DNA from: Collinsella sp.
Lineage (GTDB): Bacteria > Actinomycetota > Coriobacteriia > Coriobacteriales > Coriobacteriaceae
Reading direction: 5' to 3'
DNA: 64,000 nucleotides
Assembly: GCA_018378775.1 (NCBI GenBank)
Contig: JAGZWV010000004.1
Location: 1 to 64,000, forward strand
The position numbers and the translations under genes were made by a program. Position 1 is the stretch's first letter; every line of letters starts with the position of its first letter. The notes under the pieces are model-generated. The model saw nothing but the letters and a program-made list of their open reading frames with translations, did no database searches and was not told the DNA's origin. Below, piece by piece: positions 8,437-16,994 of the stretch.

Positions 8437-9430
8437 AGCGCTTAACCCCGTTTCTAACCTGACGGGCTAGCCAGAATAGGCGGTAAAGATGCATACGCGT
8501 GGCAAAGACGCGCGCAATTTCAACTTTTTTGTGCCCACCAAGCGTAACGTAGCTTTGGAAACAATGACGGAATAGGCCCCAATAGGCGCTGTAATCCTCG
8601 CCCCATTCTTTTCTCGCTCCCGGGGAGCAAATCATGTACTCAATCATTCCTGCCATTTGTGCGCAGCAATACGAGTTGATGTCCATAGAAAAATCAGGCT
8701 TGTTTTTCTCTACCCAAGCTGTCATCTCCCGACAGTTATACATAACATCAAATTGTTTATGGCTGTAGGTTGACTTGCTAATGCTTCCGGTGCGAAACAC
8801 GTAGTGGTAGAGACACTTCCCTACATGAACGACATCGCTACAGCGGTCGAGCAGTTGGAAAATAATGGCTGCATCCTCGCTTATGCGTCCATAGGGATAG
8901 CGGATTTCATCAAACAGCTCACGACGATAAAGCTTATCGCACGCAGACACATCAATGATGTTGCCGAGTAAAGCCTCCTTCATAGCGTCTGCGGAAGTAA
9001 GCCTCATCACTACGGGTGTAGAAAATTCATTTCTAACAGTGTCTCCCATATGTACATACCTACCACAAGTGACCATAGACACTTCACCATCGACCATTCC
9101 GGCCAAAAGTGTTTCGTACATATCGGGCTCGATAAAATCGTCGCTATCAACAAAACCAAGGTATTCACCCTCAGCGATATCGATTCCGGCATTTCTGGCA
9201 GAGGACAATCCGCCATTCTGCTTATGTATAACGCAGATGCGGGAATCTCTGTCTGCCCAGGCATCACAAAGCTCACCACTCAAGTCTGTTGATCCATCAT
9301 CAACAAGAATTATTTGAAGATCGCTGAACGTTTGTCCCACAAGGCTCTCAACGCACCTATTTAGCTCCGCTTCGACGTTATAGACGGGAACAACAACTGT
9401 TACAACGGGGCCATTATTGTTTTTATTCAT
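8429..9430 (-). CDS. Family 2 glycosyltransferase
   Basis: This 333-residue GT-A enzyme shows VVPVYNVEAEL, ILVDDGSTDLSGELCD, KQNGGLSSARN and FVDSDD (the DxD metal-binding site), then SEDAAI and YRTGS-type C-terminal features. It adds one sugar of the repeat unit from a nucleotide donor on the cytoplasmic side. Donor and linkage cannot be read from the sequence. It overlaps wzy by 8 bp and follows the acetyltransferase by 2 bp. Confidence 0.88.
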   Translation of the reverse strand: MNKNNNGPVVTVVVPVYNVEAELNRCVESLVGQTFSDLQIILVDDGSTDLSGELCDAWADRDSRICVIHKQNGGLSSARNAGIDIAEGEYLGFVDSDDFIEPDMYETLLAGMVDGEVSMVTCGRYVHMGDTVRNEFSTPVVMRLTSADAMKEALLGNIIDVSACDKLYRRELFDEIRYPYGRISEDAAIIFQLLDRCSDVVHVGKCLYHYVFRTGSISKSTYSHKQFDVMYNCREMTAWVEKNKPDFSMDINSYCCAQMAGMIEYMICSPGARKEWGEDYSAYWGLFRHCFQSYVTLGGHKKVEIARVFATRMHLYRLFWLARQVRNGVKRYV

Positions 9431-9432
9431 AG

Positions 9433-10143
9433 TTACTCAACTTCGGCATTGTCGCAGTAGGCAAGAAACTGCTCAAAGCTATTAAATTGTCTCGGGGTTG
9501 CCAAAATCGCTTCGCTTTTATCGTAAGTCCCCATGAGGCTCATTTGAAAAACATAGCTGTCGTTAAGTCGATCAGGAGTGGCCCACAAAAAGAAATACTC
9601 CCTCATTTCGTCTGCACGAGGATCGCGCCCGAAACGGCGACGAAAACGGACTACGTAGTCTTTCGCCTCTTCCAGCTGAGCTGACGCGCGCTTCTCACGG
9701 TAGCACTCTAATGAGCAAACCTTCTTTGCTGGAACGCCTGCATAAACAGAGTCGTGTTCAAGCCTTCCACTTACGACGGAGTGTGCACCGATAATCACAT
9801 TGTCCTCGATGGTCGTGCCGCAAAGGATAGTGGCGCCCCACCCGACGAAAACGTTGTTGCCAATGGTGACTGGCTTCTCATTGCCCAGGATCTCACCCGT
9901 TTTGCCCTTGACTACGGACCAGCCGTAGTCATGAGTCAGGATAGTAATGGGCCCCGTGTGGTTAACGTGGTCGCCGATTGTCAGAAGGTGCGGGTCGGTG
10001 ATGTCGACGTGCGTGTCGCCGGGGCAATGGAACGTGACGTCCTCACCAATAGTGACACCGCGTGAACGCAGGTACTTCAAGTACCCCTCGTTGTTCACGA
10101 GGAGCTTGTTGTAAACCTTCCTCACCACGTCTCTCAAAGCCAT
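9433..10143 (-). CDS. Hexapeptide-repeat acyltransferase with a C-terminal extension
   Basis: Residues ~25-150 form a left-handed beta-helix acetyltransferase domain with repeated I-G-x-x hexads (TIGDHVN, TIGNNVFVGWGATI, NVIIGAHSVVSG) and the loop VYAGVPAKKVC, like CysE/NodL/WbbJ enzymes. The last ~85 residues, rich in charge and aromatics (RRRFGRDPRADEM), are not part of the core fold. It should O-acetylate a sugar of the polymer using acetyl-CoA. It lies between two GT2 genes. Confidence 0.82.
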   Translation of the reverse strand: MALRDVVRKVYNKLLVNNEGYLKYLRSRGVTIGEDVTFHCPGDTHVDITDPHLLTIGDHVNHTGPITILTHDYGWSVVKGKTGEILGNEKPVTIGNNVFVGWGATILCGTTIEDNVIIGAHSVVSGRLEHDSVYAGVPAKKVCSLECYREKRASAQLEEAKDYVVRFRRRFGRDPRADEMREYFFLWATPDRLNDSYVFQMSLMGTYDKSEAILATPRQFNSFEQFLAYCDNAEVE

Positions 10144-10158
10144 GTTCGCGTCTCCAAT

Positions 10159-11196
10159 CTAGATGACCCCCTTAACCGCAGCCATGTAGAGAACGTTTGC
10201 GGCCTGGTGCCTCAGCAACTGCACGAAGGCCTTCTGCTTAAAGCGGAGTCTCTCGCATGGGTAGTCATTAATCACTTTCATCAGGCGTTCGTCGCCCGCC
10301 ATATTGTGAATGGCGCGGCAGGCGTCGCGGCGGCTTTTACCGCTTACGCGAGGCACTTCCTGCGAGATGCACATCTTCATATTGATAAATAAGGTCTTTT
10401 TTAATCTCAAAACGCATTCCGATTTCGAGGGCGAGTCCGCCACGAGTCGAAGAGCGTAGTCGTAGAAAAAAAGACTGGCGTCGAAGCGATCTGGTCTATA
10501 TGAAGTGGTAAGTGACGAAAGGTTCGTGCGGTACGAATACCCCACGTTGCTCGTCGTCACTACCTTGTTGCTAGTCCTGAGGTACTTGTATTTAAAGACG
10601 AAGTCTTCGCTGATTACCTCGCGCTCCGAGGGAAAGCGCAGGATATGTTCGTTTATGTTCCTTGTTGCGAAAATAGACGACCATACCGACATTGGAATCG
10701 AATCGGACATCTCGGGGGAGCTGCCGCATACGCGGGGTATAAACCTCTTTGCTAGCTCGTCGCCCTCCCACACGGCGTCCTCGAGTTTGAACTCAAACTG
10801 GGGACTTCCTTTATCATCTCTCTTGGTGAAACCGCCCAGAACACAATCCGCCCCGGTGTCCTCAATGGCTCGGGCAAACGTCTCAACCATGTCGGATTCG
10901 AGCCAGTCATCCGAGTCCACGAACATTACGTGCGTTGACTCAGGGCACAGGTTGTCAAGCCCCGTGTTGCGCGCGAAACCCAACCCCGCGTTCTCCTTAT
11001 GCACTGTCCGCACGCAATCGTTCTCAGAGGAGAGTCGATCACACAGTTCGCCCGACCCGTCGGTCGACCCGTCGTCGACGAGCAACACTTCGAAAATTGA
11101 ATACGACTGTTCAAGAATTGAGCGGACGCACTGCTCGAGGTAGCGCCTAACGTTGTACACGGGCACGATAAGGGTTATGTTCAGCTTTTGATCCAC
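10159..11196 (-). CDS. Family 2 glycosyltransferase
   Basis: This 345-residue GT2 has LIVPVYNVRRYLEQCV, LLVDDGSTDGSGELCD, KENAGLGFARNTGLD and FVDSDDWLE, with ISEDFVFKY in the acceptor half. It resembles the other GT2 of the operon in the N-terminal half but differs afterwards, so it likely adds a different residue of the repeat unit. The acetyltransferase gene follows after about 15 bp. Confidence 0.88.
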   Translation of the reverse strand: MDQKLNITLIVPVYNVRRYLEQCVRSILEQSYSIFEVLLVDDGSTDGSGELCDRLSSENDCVRTVHKENAGLGFARNTGLDNLCPESTHVMFVDSDDWLESDMVETFARAIEDTGADCVLGGFTKRDDKGSPQFEFKLEDAVWEGDELAKRFIPRVCGSSPEMSDSIPMSVWSSIFATRNINEHILRFPSEREVISEDFVFKYKYLRTSNKVVTTSNVGYSYRTNLSSLTTSYRPDRFDASLFFYDYALRLVADSPSKSECVLRLKKTLFINMKMCISQEVPRVSGKSRRDACRAIHNMAGDERLMKVINDYPCERLRFKQKAFVQLLRHQAANVLYMAAVKGVI

Positions 11197-11223
11197 GTTT
11201 AAGAATGCTTCCTAGTCGTATCT

Positions 11224-11766
11224 CTATACCAATCGAGCGGGCGCACCGGCGTACAGCGCGCCCGACTCGGTAAGGTCGCACGTGACAACAGGGTTCTCCG
11301 AGACGAGAGGGCGGCACGCAATCGAGGAACCGTGCTTAACGACCGCATTAGCGCAAAGGCAACAATGCTGACCAATCGAAACCGGCGCGTAGGTTAACTT
11401 TGAGCTAACCCCTCTGCAGTCGAATTCGTGGTCGCGGTCGTAAATCTGGACATTAGGACCAAAGAGCGTGTTTGCACCGATGAGGGCGGATTGGACTGCC
11501 GTCACGCGGCAGCCCTCGTTCATGTAGACGCCGTCTTCCAGCACTAAAGTTACGCCTTTATTGACCTGTACGAAGCACTCGGGGCTCAAATAAACGCCCG
11601 CACCGATGCTGAGGGATGCGCCCTCGTCCAATATCACCCGTGCGCCCTTGCCCAGGTACAATGGTTTGTCTGAGGCGATCTTGAGCCAATTTCCGGCCAC
11701 AACGCACATCTTGGCAACCCGTAGGGCGGAAGCGCCCCATTTAAGCGCCTTAGCAATCTTGTTCAT
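11224..11766 (-). CDS. Hexapeptide-repeat acyltransferase (putative sugar O-acetyltransferase)
   Basis: The 180-residue protein is a left-handed parallel beta-helix throughout (LGKGARVILDEG, LSIGAGVYL, LIGANTLFGPNVQIYD, VSIGQHC) and ends with LYAGAPARLV, the usual trimeric acetyltransferase C-terminal loop. HEFD after the IYDRD segment matches the catalytic histidine region of maltose/galactoside acetyltransferases. It overlaps the end of licD by 17 bp. Its acceptor is probably a residue of the repeat unit. Confidence 0.82.
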   Translation of the reverse strand: MNKIAKALKWGASALRVAKMCVVAGNWLKIASDKPLYLGKGARVILDEGASLSIGAGVYLSPECFVQVNKGVTLVLEDGVYMNEGCRVTAVQSALIGANTLFGPNVQIYDRDHEFDCRGVSSKLTYAPVSIGQHCCLCANAVVKHGSSIACRPLVSENPVVTCDLTESGALYAGAPARLV

Positions 11767-12625
11767 CGGTGCTTCCGCTACTTGTAGGGTCGAAGTCGCT
11801 GGAAACGCTGACGCGCCAGGCCTTCAACTCATGCGCAATACGCTTGTCGGCAGGCGGAAGTGACATATAGTCCCCGTACATTATCGAGAGATAGCGGTCC
11901 GCATCCTCAAAGCCAAAGAACTGTTCGTTTTCGAATTCGTATTCAACCAAGTTGTTAAACAGGCTCGCGGGGAAAACCTCCAGCGACTGGCTGACCGCCC
12001 AAGCCAGATTGGCAGCAGTGCCGATAGTTGAAAAGCAACCGTTATCCGTCATCGTTCTTAGCTTGCCGAGAGCCCACTGTTGCAGAGGGGTGTGCCTGGC
12101 AAACGCGCCGAAGACGGTTTTGAAGCAGCCAGCAACTCCTGGCTGTCCCGAACTCCATCTTGATGCTTGGAACAGGTACTTATATCGAGCTGCTGCATCC
12201 CAGGCCTTGCTGGCTTCGGCTTCACTTTCGAAAGAAACAATCGGAAAGATATCGATCCACACATATTCGCGGATTCCCTCTGCAATGAATGCAGACTTTA
12301 CCTCAATGCTGGTATCCACCAGTTTTTCAAAAGGAATTGCAGCTGAACCTTTAAGGTTCAGCTGACTGGCAAGCCCAACATGGGATTGCTCCGCTCCAGT
12401 ACGGGAGGCGAAGCCAGCCAGAAACTTCCTGTAGTCCTCAACGGGCATGACGACATCGATATCATCATCCCAGGGAATGAACCCCTTGTGCCTAACCGCA
12501 CCGAGAAGAGTGCCGGAACCCATTGAATATCGCAGATTGTTCTCTCGACAATAGCAGTCGAAAATGCGAAGGAGCCGCAGCTCGGCAGCTTTCACCTCTT
12601 GCATGGATAAATACTCGGTCGTCAT
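11750..12625 (-). CDS. LicD-family phosphotransferase
   Basis: The 291-residue protein carries the LicD signature: SMGSGTLLGAVRHKGFIPWD followed by DDID, a nucleotidyltransferase-fold metal site. LicD enzymes move phosphocholine, or other phospho-alcohols such as phosphoribitol and phosphoglycerol, from a CDP carrier to a glycan. The operon also encodes a cytidylyltransferase fusion and an aminotransferase but no choline kinase or transporter. I therefore infer that the transferred group is a home-made amino- or polyol-phosphate rather than choline. The start ATG has AAAGGAG 7 bases upstream. Confidence 0.85.
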   Translation of the reverse strand: MTTEYLSMQEVKAAELRLLRIFDCYCRENNLRYSMGSGTLLGAVRHKGFIPWDDDIDVVMPVEDYRKFLAGFASRTGAEQSHVGLASQLNLKGSAAIPFEKLVDTSIEVKSAFIAEGIREYVWIDIFPIVSFESEAEASKAWDAAARYKYLFQASRWSSGQPGVAGCFKTVFGAFARHTPLQQWALGKLRTMTDNGCFSTIGTAANLAWAVSQSLEVFPASLFNNLVEYEFENEQFFGFEDADRYLSIMYGDYMSLPPADKRIAHELKAWRVSVSSDFDPTSSGSTDEQDC

Positions 12626-12626
12626 A

Positions 12627-13735
12627 TTACGCTCCTTTAGTCATATTCCTATAGCGATCAGAGAGCTGCTCGTAGAGCGACCTCGTGGTGTAACCCGCTT
12701 TATCAAGAAACGGAACATAGTCCGCCTCGGCAGTTAGTTCCCTTTTGCCGGCGCAGGTTTCCAGCAAATCAGCCCACTCCTTGTCGGAAAGCGAAAGTGC
12801 TGCGCGCTTGAGAAGGCCCGTCAGATCGGCCTCTTGGGTAACCGCGTCAGAGCTGAGGATGGGCAGTCCATTTGCCTGGGCCTCAATGAAGGCAATCGGT
12901 AGCCCCTCGTGGAAAGAGGGGGCAAGCAGCGCATCCATGGCGCTGTAGTACCTCCAGATATCGTCAACGGTACCGATGAAAACCGCCGATTCGCTCAGCC
13001 CCAATTTAGCCGCCTTCTCCTTCGCAAGGGGAAGTTCCTCGGCTTGGCCGAAGAGCAGAAGGCGGGAATCGGCCTTACTGGAGCGCAGCTGATTGAAGAT
13101 ATCGAGGGCGCGCAGGGTGTTTTCGCAGGAATGCCTGCCCCGACAAACCCTATGACGGTGGCATTGCCCGGGATCCCAAGCCGATGTCTAACGGCAGCCC
13201 GGTCAGAGGACGAGAATCGGAATTTATCGGAATCGACCCCGTTGTGCACCAAGGCATAGCCAGCGCCCTGAAAGAGATATTCACCTGCGACCTCGCTGCA
13301 TGCCCAGCGCTCACTCGCCGACGGGAGAAACCTCTCTATCATGGCCACGTTGACCATATTCTTCAAACGCGAGGTGCTGCCAAGCGCGCTGTTATGGCAG
13401 TGCACGATGCGCGAGGGAACTCCGGCTTTTTTGGCCTCAGAGGCGAAAACGAAGCCGAGTGCGTTGTTCGTGTGAATCTGAACGATGTCGAAACGGTGCT
13501 TCGACAGAAAAGCGCCAAGGCGCTTCGCCCCCAGAGTGCCAACCAGCAGCGGGCTGTAGCTATCAATTAAAGGACCGTAGAATCGCTCTCCGAACCTGTC
13601 CCCTTCGACGCGTCCAACCGAAAGTACGCTCTGCTCGATATCGGGAGCTGGGCAATCAAGCATCGTAGAGACGAAGGTCCTCACCCCGCCCCTGCCGGGT
13701 CCTAACTGTTGAATGATGTGCAGGACCCGAATCAT
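12627..13735 (-). pseudogene. Frameshifted GT4 glycosyltransferase
   Basis: Two overlapping frames encode the halves of one GT-B, family-4 glycosyltransferase. The N-terminal half (13735 to ~13135) has HIIQQLGPGRGGVRTFV, HCHNSALGS and NGVDSDKF. The C-terminal half (ending at 12627) has LGLSESAVFIGTVDD and APSFHEGLPIAFIEAQANG. Reading changes frame around 13131-13142, at a CCCC run on the plus strand, where VIGFVG should continue into NTLRALDIFNQL; one base appears to be missing. The full-length gene overlaps wecB by 4 bp and directly precedes licD, so it was a normal operon member. This may be a real mutation, phase variation or a sequencing error. Confidence 0.8.
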
Positions 13736-14841
13736 CGCGACCTACCTTCCAGCACGTCGCCGATCCGCTCGCTCGCATGACCATCACCGTAGGGGTTCGA
13801 GGCATGGCTCATGGCCGCGTACTCCCCCTCATCGGAGAGCAGACGACTGAACTCGCGGTAGATGACGTCTTCCTCGGTGCCGACGAGTTTCAGCGTGCCG
13901 GCGGCGACTCCCTCGGGGCGCTCGGTGGTGTCTCGCATGACGAGGACCGGCTTGCCCAGGCTAGGCGCCTCCTCCTGGATGCCGCCCGAGTCGGTGAGGA
14001 TGAGGTGGCTGGCGGCCATGAAGTTGTGGAAGTCGAGAACCTCGAGCGGGTCGATGATGTGGAGCCTGTCGAAGCCGTCGAGCTCCTCATGGGCGGCCTT
14101 GCGGACGATCGGGTTCATGTGGATGGGGTAGATCGCCTTGGTGTCGGGGTGCTCCTCCATCACGCGGCGGATGGCGCGGAACATGCGGTGCATTGGCTCT
14201 CCCAGGTTCTCGCGGCGGTGCGCCGTGATGAGGATGAGGCGCGAGCTTTCCGCCCACTCGAGCTCGGGGTGGGAGTAGCCCTCGCGCACGGTGGTGCGCA
14301 GGGCGTCGATGCCGGTGTTGCCGGTGACCCAGATCCTGGACTCGGGCTTGCCCTCCCCGAGCAAATTCTCCTTGCTCGCCTCCGTCGGGGCAAAGTAGTA
14401 CTCGCTCACGATGTCGACCGCCTGGCGGTTGAACTCCTCCGGCCAGGGGCTGTAGATATCGTGCGTGCGCAGGCCGGCCTCGACGTGGCCCACGGGAATC
14501 TGAAGGTAAAAGCACGCGAGCGCCGAGGCGAAGCTGGTCGTGGTGTCTCCGTGGACCAGGACGACATCGGGCCTCTCGTCCTCGAGGACGGCCCTGAGCT
14601 TGAGCAGCACGTCGCACGTCACGTCGAACAGCGTCTGGCCCGGCTTCATGATCGCAAGGTCGTGGTCAGGAGTCACGCCGAAGACACGCAGCACCTGATC
14701 GAGCATCTCTCGATGCTGGCCGGTCACGGTCACGACGGTCTCAAACTCATCCGTGCGTGTCTTCAGCTCATTGACGAGCGGGCACATCTTGATTGCCTCC
14801 GGGCGGGTGCCGAAGACGAGCATTACTTTCTTCTTAGTCAT
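13732..14841 (-). CDS. wecB: UDP-N-acetylglucosamine 2-epimerase (non-hydrolysing)
   Basis: The 369-residue enzyme interconverts UDP-GlcNAc and UDP-ManNAc. It shows FGTRPEAIKMCPLV, TGQHREMLDQVL, VHGDTTTSFA, HVEAGLRT, ITAHRRENLG, TDSGGIQEEAPSLGKPVLV and RDTTERPEG, all WecB/MnaA hallmarks. It overlaps tagA by 8 bp and the GT4 by 4 bp. Its product is the natural donor for the TagA-type transferase encoded just upstream. Confidence 0.95.
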   Translation of the reverse strand: MTKKKVMLVFGTRPEAIKMCPLVNELKTRTDEFETVVTVTGQHREMLDQVLRVFGVTPDHDLAIMKPGQTLFDVTCDVLLKLRAVLEDERPDVVLVHGDTTTSFASALACFYLQIPVGHVEAGLRTHDIYSPWPEEFNRQAVDIVSEYYFAPTEASKENLLGEGKPESRIWVTGNTGIDALRTTVREGYSHPELEWAESSRLILITAHRRENLGEPMHRMFRAIRRVMEEHPDTKAIYPIHMNPIVRKAAHEELDGFDRLHIIDPLEVLDFHNFMAASHLILTDSGGIQEEAPSLGKPVLVMRDTTERPEGVAAGTLKLVGTEEDVIYREFSRLLSDEGEYAAMSHASNPYGDGHASERIGDVLEGRSR

Positions 14842-15640
14842 TGGCCTTGCTCCTCTTTGACTCCTTGCGGAGAAGCATGTAGAAACGGGTGTTGCCGACC
14901 ACGTAGCGCTTCACCAGGCGCTTGGGCTCCTGCATCATGCGGAAGAGCCACTCCAGGTTCGCGCGCTGCATCCACATCGGGGCGCGCGGGATGTTGCCGG
15001 AGACCACGTCGAACGAACCCCCCACGCCCACGAAAGCGCCCTTGGCGCCCAGCTCGCGGAAACGCTCGATCAGGCGTTCCTTCTTGGGCGAGGTGATGCC
15101 CACGAACACGATGTCGGGCTCGGCCTGCTCAACCTCGGCGACCACGGCATCGAACTCGTCTTCGCCGAAGTAGCCGTCACGGTAACCCGCAAGGACCATC
15201 TTGGGATACCTCTCGGACAGTACCTCGGCGGTCTTTGCGACCACTTCGGCTTTGGCGCCTAGCAGGTAGACGCTGTGCCCCTCACGCTCGGCCAGCCCAC
15301 ACAGCTCCCACATGAGGTCGATGCCGGCCACGCGCTCGGGCAAGTCCACGCCCAGCTTCTTGGCGGCCATGACCATGGACGCGCCATCGGCGTTTACGAT
15401 CTCGCAGCGGCGCACGCACGCATCCATCTCGGGATCGTCGCGCATCTGAAGCAACTTGTCGGCGTTCACGCCGATCAGATGGGCGAAGCGCCCCTCCTTG
15501 ATGAGGGCATCGGTCGCCTCGACGGTCTGCTCCATCGTCCAGGGATCGACGGGGGCGCCCAGGACTTCGACTCGTCCGGGAAGATCAACCGTTGAACCGG
15601 TGCCTTCGTAATTCCCTATAGTCTCTTTAGCAAGCGCCAT
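14834..15640 (-). CDS. tagA: WecG/TagA/CpsF-family N-acetylmannosaminyl-type transferase
   Basis: From the ATG at 15640 the protein is 268 residues. Motifs are GVNADKLLQMRDD, NADGASMV, VAGIDLMWEL, YLLGAKAEV, YRDGYFG, GITSPKKERLI and FVGVGGSFDVVSG, all typical of GT26. Such enzymes add ManNAc, or ManNAcA, to undecaprenyl-PP-GlcNAc as the second step of teichoic-linkage or capsule units. An in-frame TTG at 15658 is also possible. Neither start has a strong ribosome site, and both overlap the priming transferase, which suggests coupled translation. Confidence 0.88.
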   Translation of the reverse strand: MALAKETIGNYEGTGSTVDLPGRVEVLGAPVDPWTMEQTVEATDALIKEGRFAHLIGVNADKLLQMRDDPEMDACVRRCEIVNADGASMVMAAKKLGVDLPERVAGIDLMWELCGLAEREGHSVYLLGAKAEVVAKTAEVLSERYPKMVLAGYRDGYFGEDEFDAVVAEVEQAEPDIVFVGITSPKKERLIERFRELGAKGAFVGVGGSFDVVSGNIPRAPMWMQRANLEWLFRMMQEPKRLVKRYVVGNTRFYMLLRKESKRSKAND

Positions 15641-16442
15641 TTCCGCTAACAACCTCAATCACTGTGAGTAGGATTATTTTGAAATCGAAGAAAATGCCTC
15701 GTTTGGCTATATATTCCAGATCGCGTCGGACCATCCCGTCGAATCCAGTCGAGTTACGCTCAGTGACTTGCCACCAGCCGGTGATGCCAGGCTTCACGGC
15801 AAGACGCTGCAGGTCGTACTCGGTGTACTCGGCCACCTCATTCGGAAGTGGCGGGCGCGGGCCGACGACGGACATCTGGCCCAGAAACACGTTCAGGAAC
15901 TGTGGGAACTCGTCAATGGAGTGCTTGCGGATGAACTTGCCGATCCTGGTAACGCGCGGGTCCTCCTTCATCTTGAACATGGCACCGGCGATCTCGTTCT
16001 GCTCCTTGAGATCTGCCAGGCGCTCGTCGGCGTCCTTGTACATGGAGCGGAACTTCCACATGCGGAAGGTGGACAGGCTGCCATCACGGTGGGTCTGGCC
16101 CACGCGGATCTGGCTGTAGAAGGGGTTGCCCTCGCTCTCAAGGCGGATGGCCGCGGCAAGCACAAGGCTGGGAACGGCGATGACGGCCAGCACGCAGCCG
16201 CTGAACACGACGTCAAAGGCGCGCTTAACGGCGCGGTAGACCAAGCGCGAACGATCCCAGTCCATGATGGACTGCATAGCCTTGTAGCGGCCGGCGCCCT
16301 CGCGTCGGTCCATGGCCTGAGCAATGAGCGCTGCCCCCGCAGGCGCATCCGTTGCAAATTGAGTTTTATCCGACACGTTTTCTTCCAAGACCTCGTCCCC
16401 GGGTCGGGGATCCTCCCTGTTCTGTGTAGCGATCGCCTGCAA
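15627..16442 (-). CDS. Priming sugar-phosphate transferase (polyprenyl-phosphate glycosylphosphotransferase)
   Basis: The 271-residue PNPT-type enzyme has one N-terminal membrane-embedded hairpin (VVFSGCVLAVIAVPSLVL) and the catalytic core KFRSMYKDAD, DPRVTRIGKFIRKHSIDEFP, VGPRPPLPNE and KPGITGWWQV. It moves a sugar-1-phosphate to undecaprenyl phosphate, starting the repeat unit. It lacks the long N-terminal domain of WbaP/WcaJ and so belongs to the small monotopic class. The likely start is a TTG directly after the loaP stop, indicating translational coupling. Confidence 0.9.
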   Translation of the reverse strand: MQAIATQNREDPRPGDEVLEENVSDKTQFATDAPAGAALIAQAMDRREGAGRYKAMQSIMDWDRSRLVYRAVKRAFDVVFSGCVLAVIAVPSLVLAAAIRLESEGNPFYSQIRVGQTHRDGSLSTFRMWKFRSMYKDADERLADLKEQNEIAGAMFKMKEDPRVTRIGKFIRKHSIDEFPQFLNVFLGQMSVVGPRPPLPNEVAEYTEYDLQRLAVKPGITGWWQVTERNSTGFDGMVRRDLEYIAKRGIFFDFKIILLTVIEVVSGNGAC

Positions 16443-16994
16443 CTAGGCGATTGCCTTTTTAAGGTTGCGCATGACGCGCTGCTCGCTTGAAAGCACGGCA
16501 AGGCCAACGCGGGTGGTTACGCGTCGGCCGCACAGATCGAGCTCCAGATAAGCAGTGCTCTTGCGTCTATTAATGGTTTTTATGAGGCCCTCGTGACCCA
16601 ACAGCGGGCCTGCCGTCACTACGACCTGGTCGCCGTCTTTAAGGGCCTCGCTCATGGGCACTACGCGGTCTCCCCTATGCGTAAAGCCGCCAATAAGCTG
16701 GACCTCTTCTTTTGCCAGCGGCACAAACTGACCGTCCTGGGTAAGCACCCGGGCAAAGTCGTCCATACGCAGCAAACACTGTTGCACGGTGCGGGGGTCT
16801 GCCGTATCGCAGATGAGATAACCAGGGAACAGCGGCTTGGTCGTCTTGACCCATTCGCCGTGTACTTTGATCTCGGTTTGAAATTGGGGATAAAAGAGCT
16901 CTTGCGTGGCACCCACTGGCACCACGTGCTCGATGCGCTCGCGCATTACATCTTCGCGACCGTTTATGACCTGAATCACATACCACACGAGCAT
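16443..16994 (-). CDS. loaP: LoaP-type NusG paralogue, operon-specific antiterminator
   Basis: The ~183-residue protein has a NusG N-terminal domain (MLVWYVIQVINGRE, FYPQFQTEIKVHGEW, LFPGYLICDT) and a C-terminal KOW domain (LKDGDQVVVTAGPLLGHEG). LoaP proteins are NusG paralogues that prevent termination within long polysaccharide or polyketide operons after recognising a leader RNA hairpin. This one is the first gene of a ~16-kb operon and follows a ~700-bp leader, as expected. The ATG at 16994 is chosen over the GTG at 16997 because of the adjacent AAGGGGG. It could be a generic NusG-like factor, but position favours LoaP. Confidence 0.85.
   Translation of the reverse strand: MLVWYVIQVINGREDVMRERIEHVVPVGATQELFYPQFQTEIKVHGEWVKTTKPLFPGYLICDTADPRTVQQCLLRMDDFARVLTQDGQFVPLAKEEVQLIGGFTHRGDRVVPMSEALKDGDQVVVTAGPLLGHEGLIKTINRRKSTAYLELDLCGRRVTTRVGLAVLSSEQRVMRNLKKAIA

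Noticed and set aside
13777..15096. Plus-strand 439-codon open frame across wecB and tagA
   Set aside because: It is antisense to two clearly recognised minus-strand genes and has no motif support.
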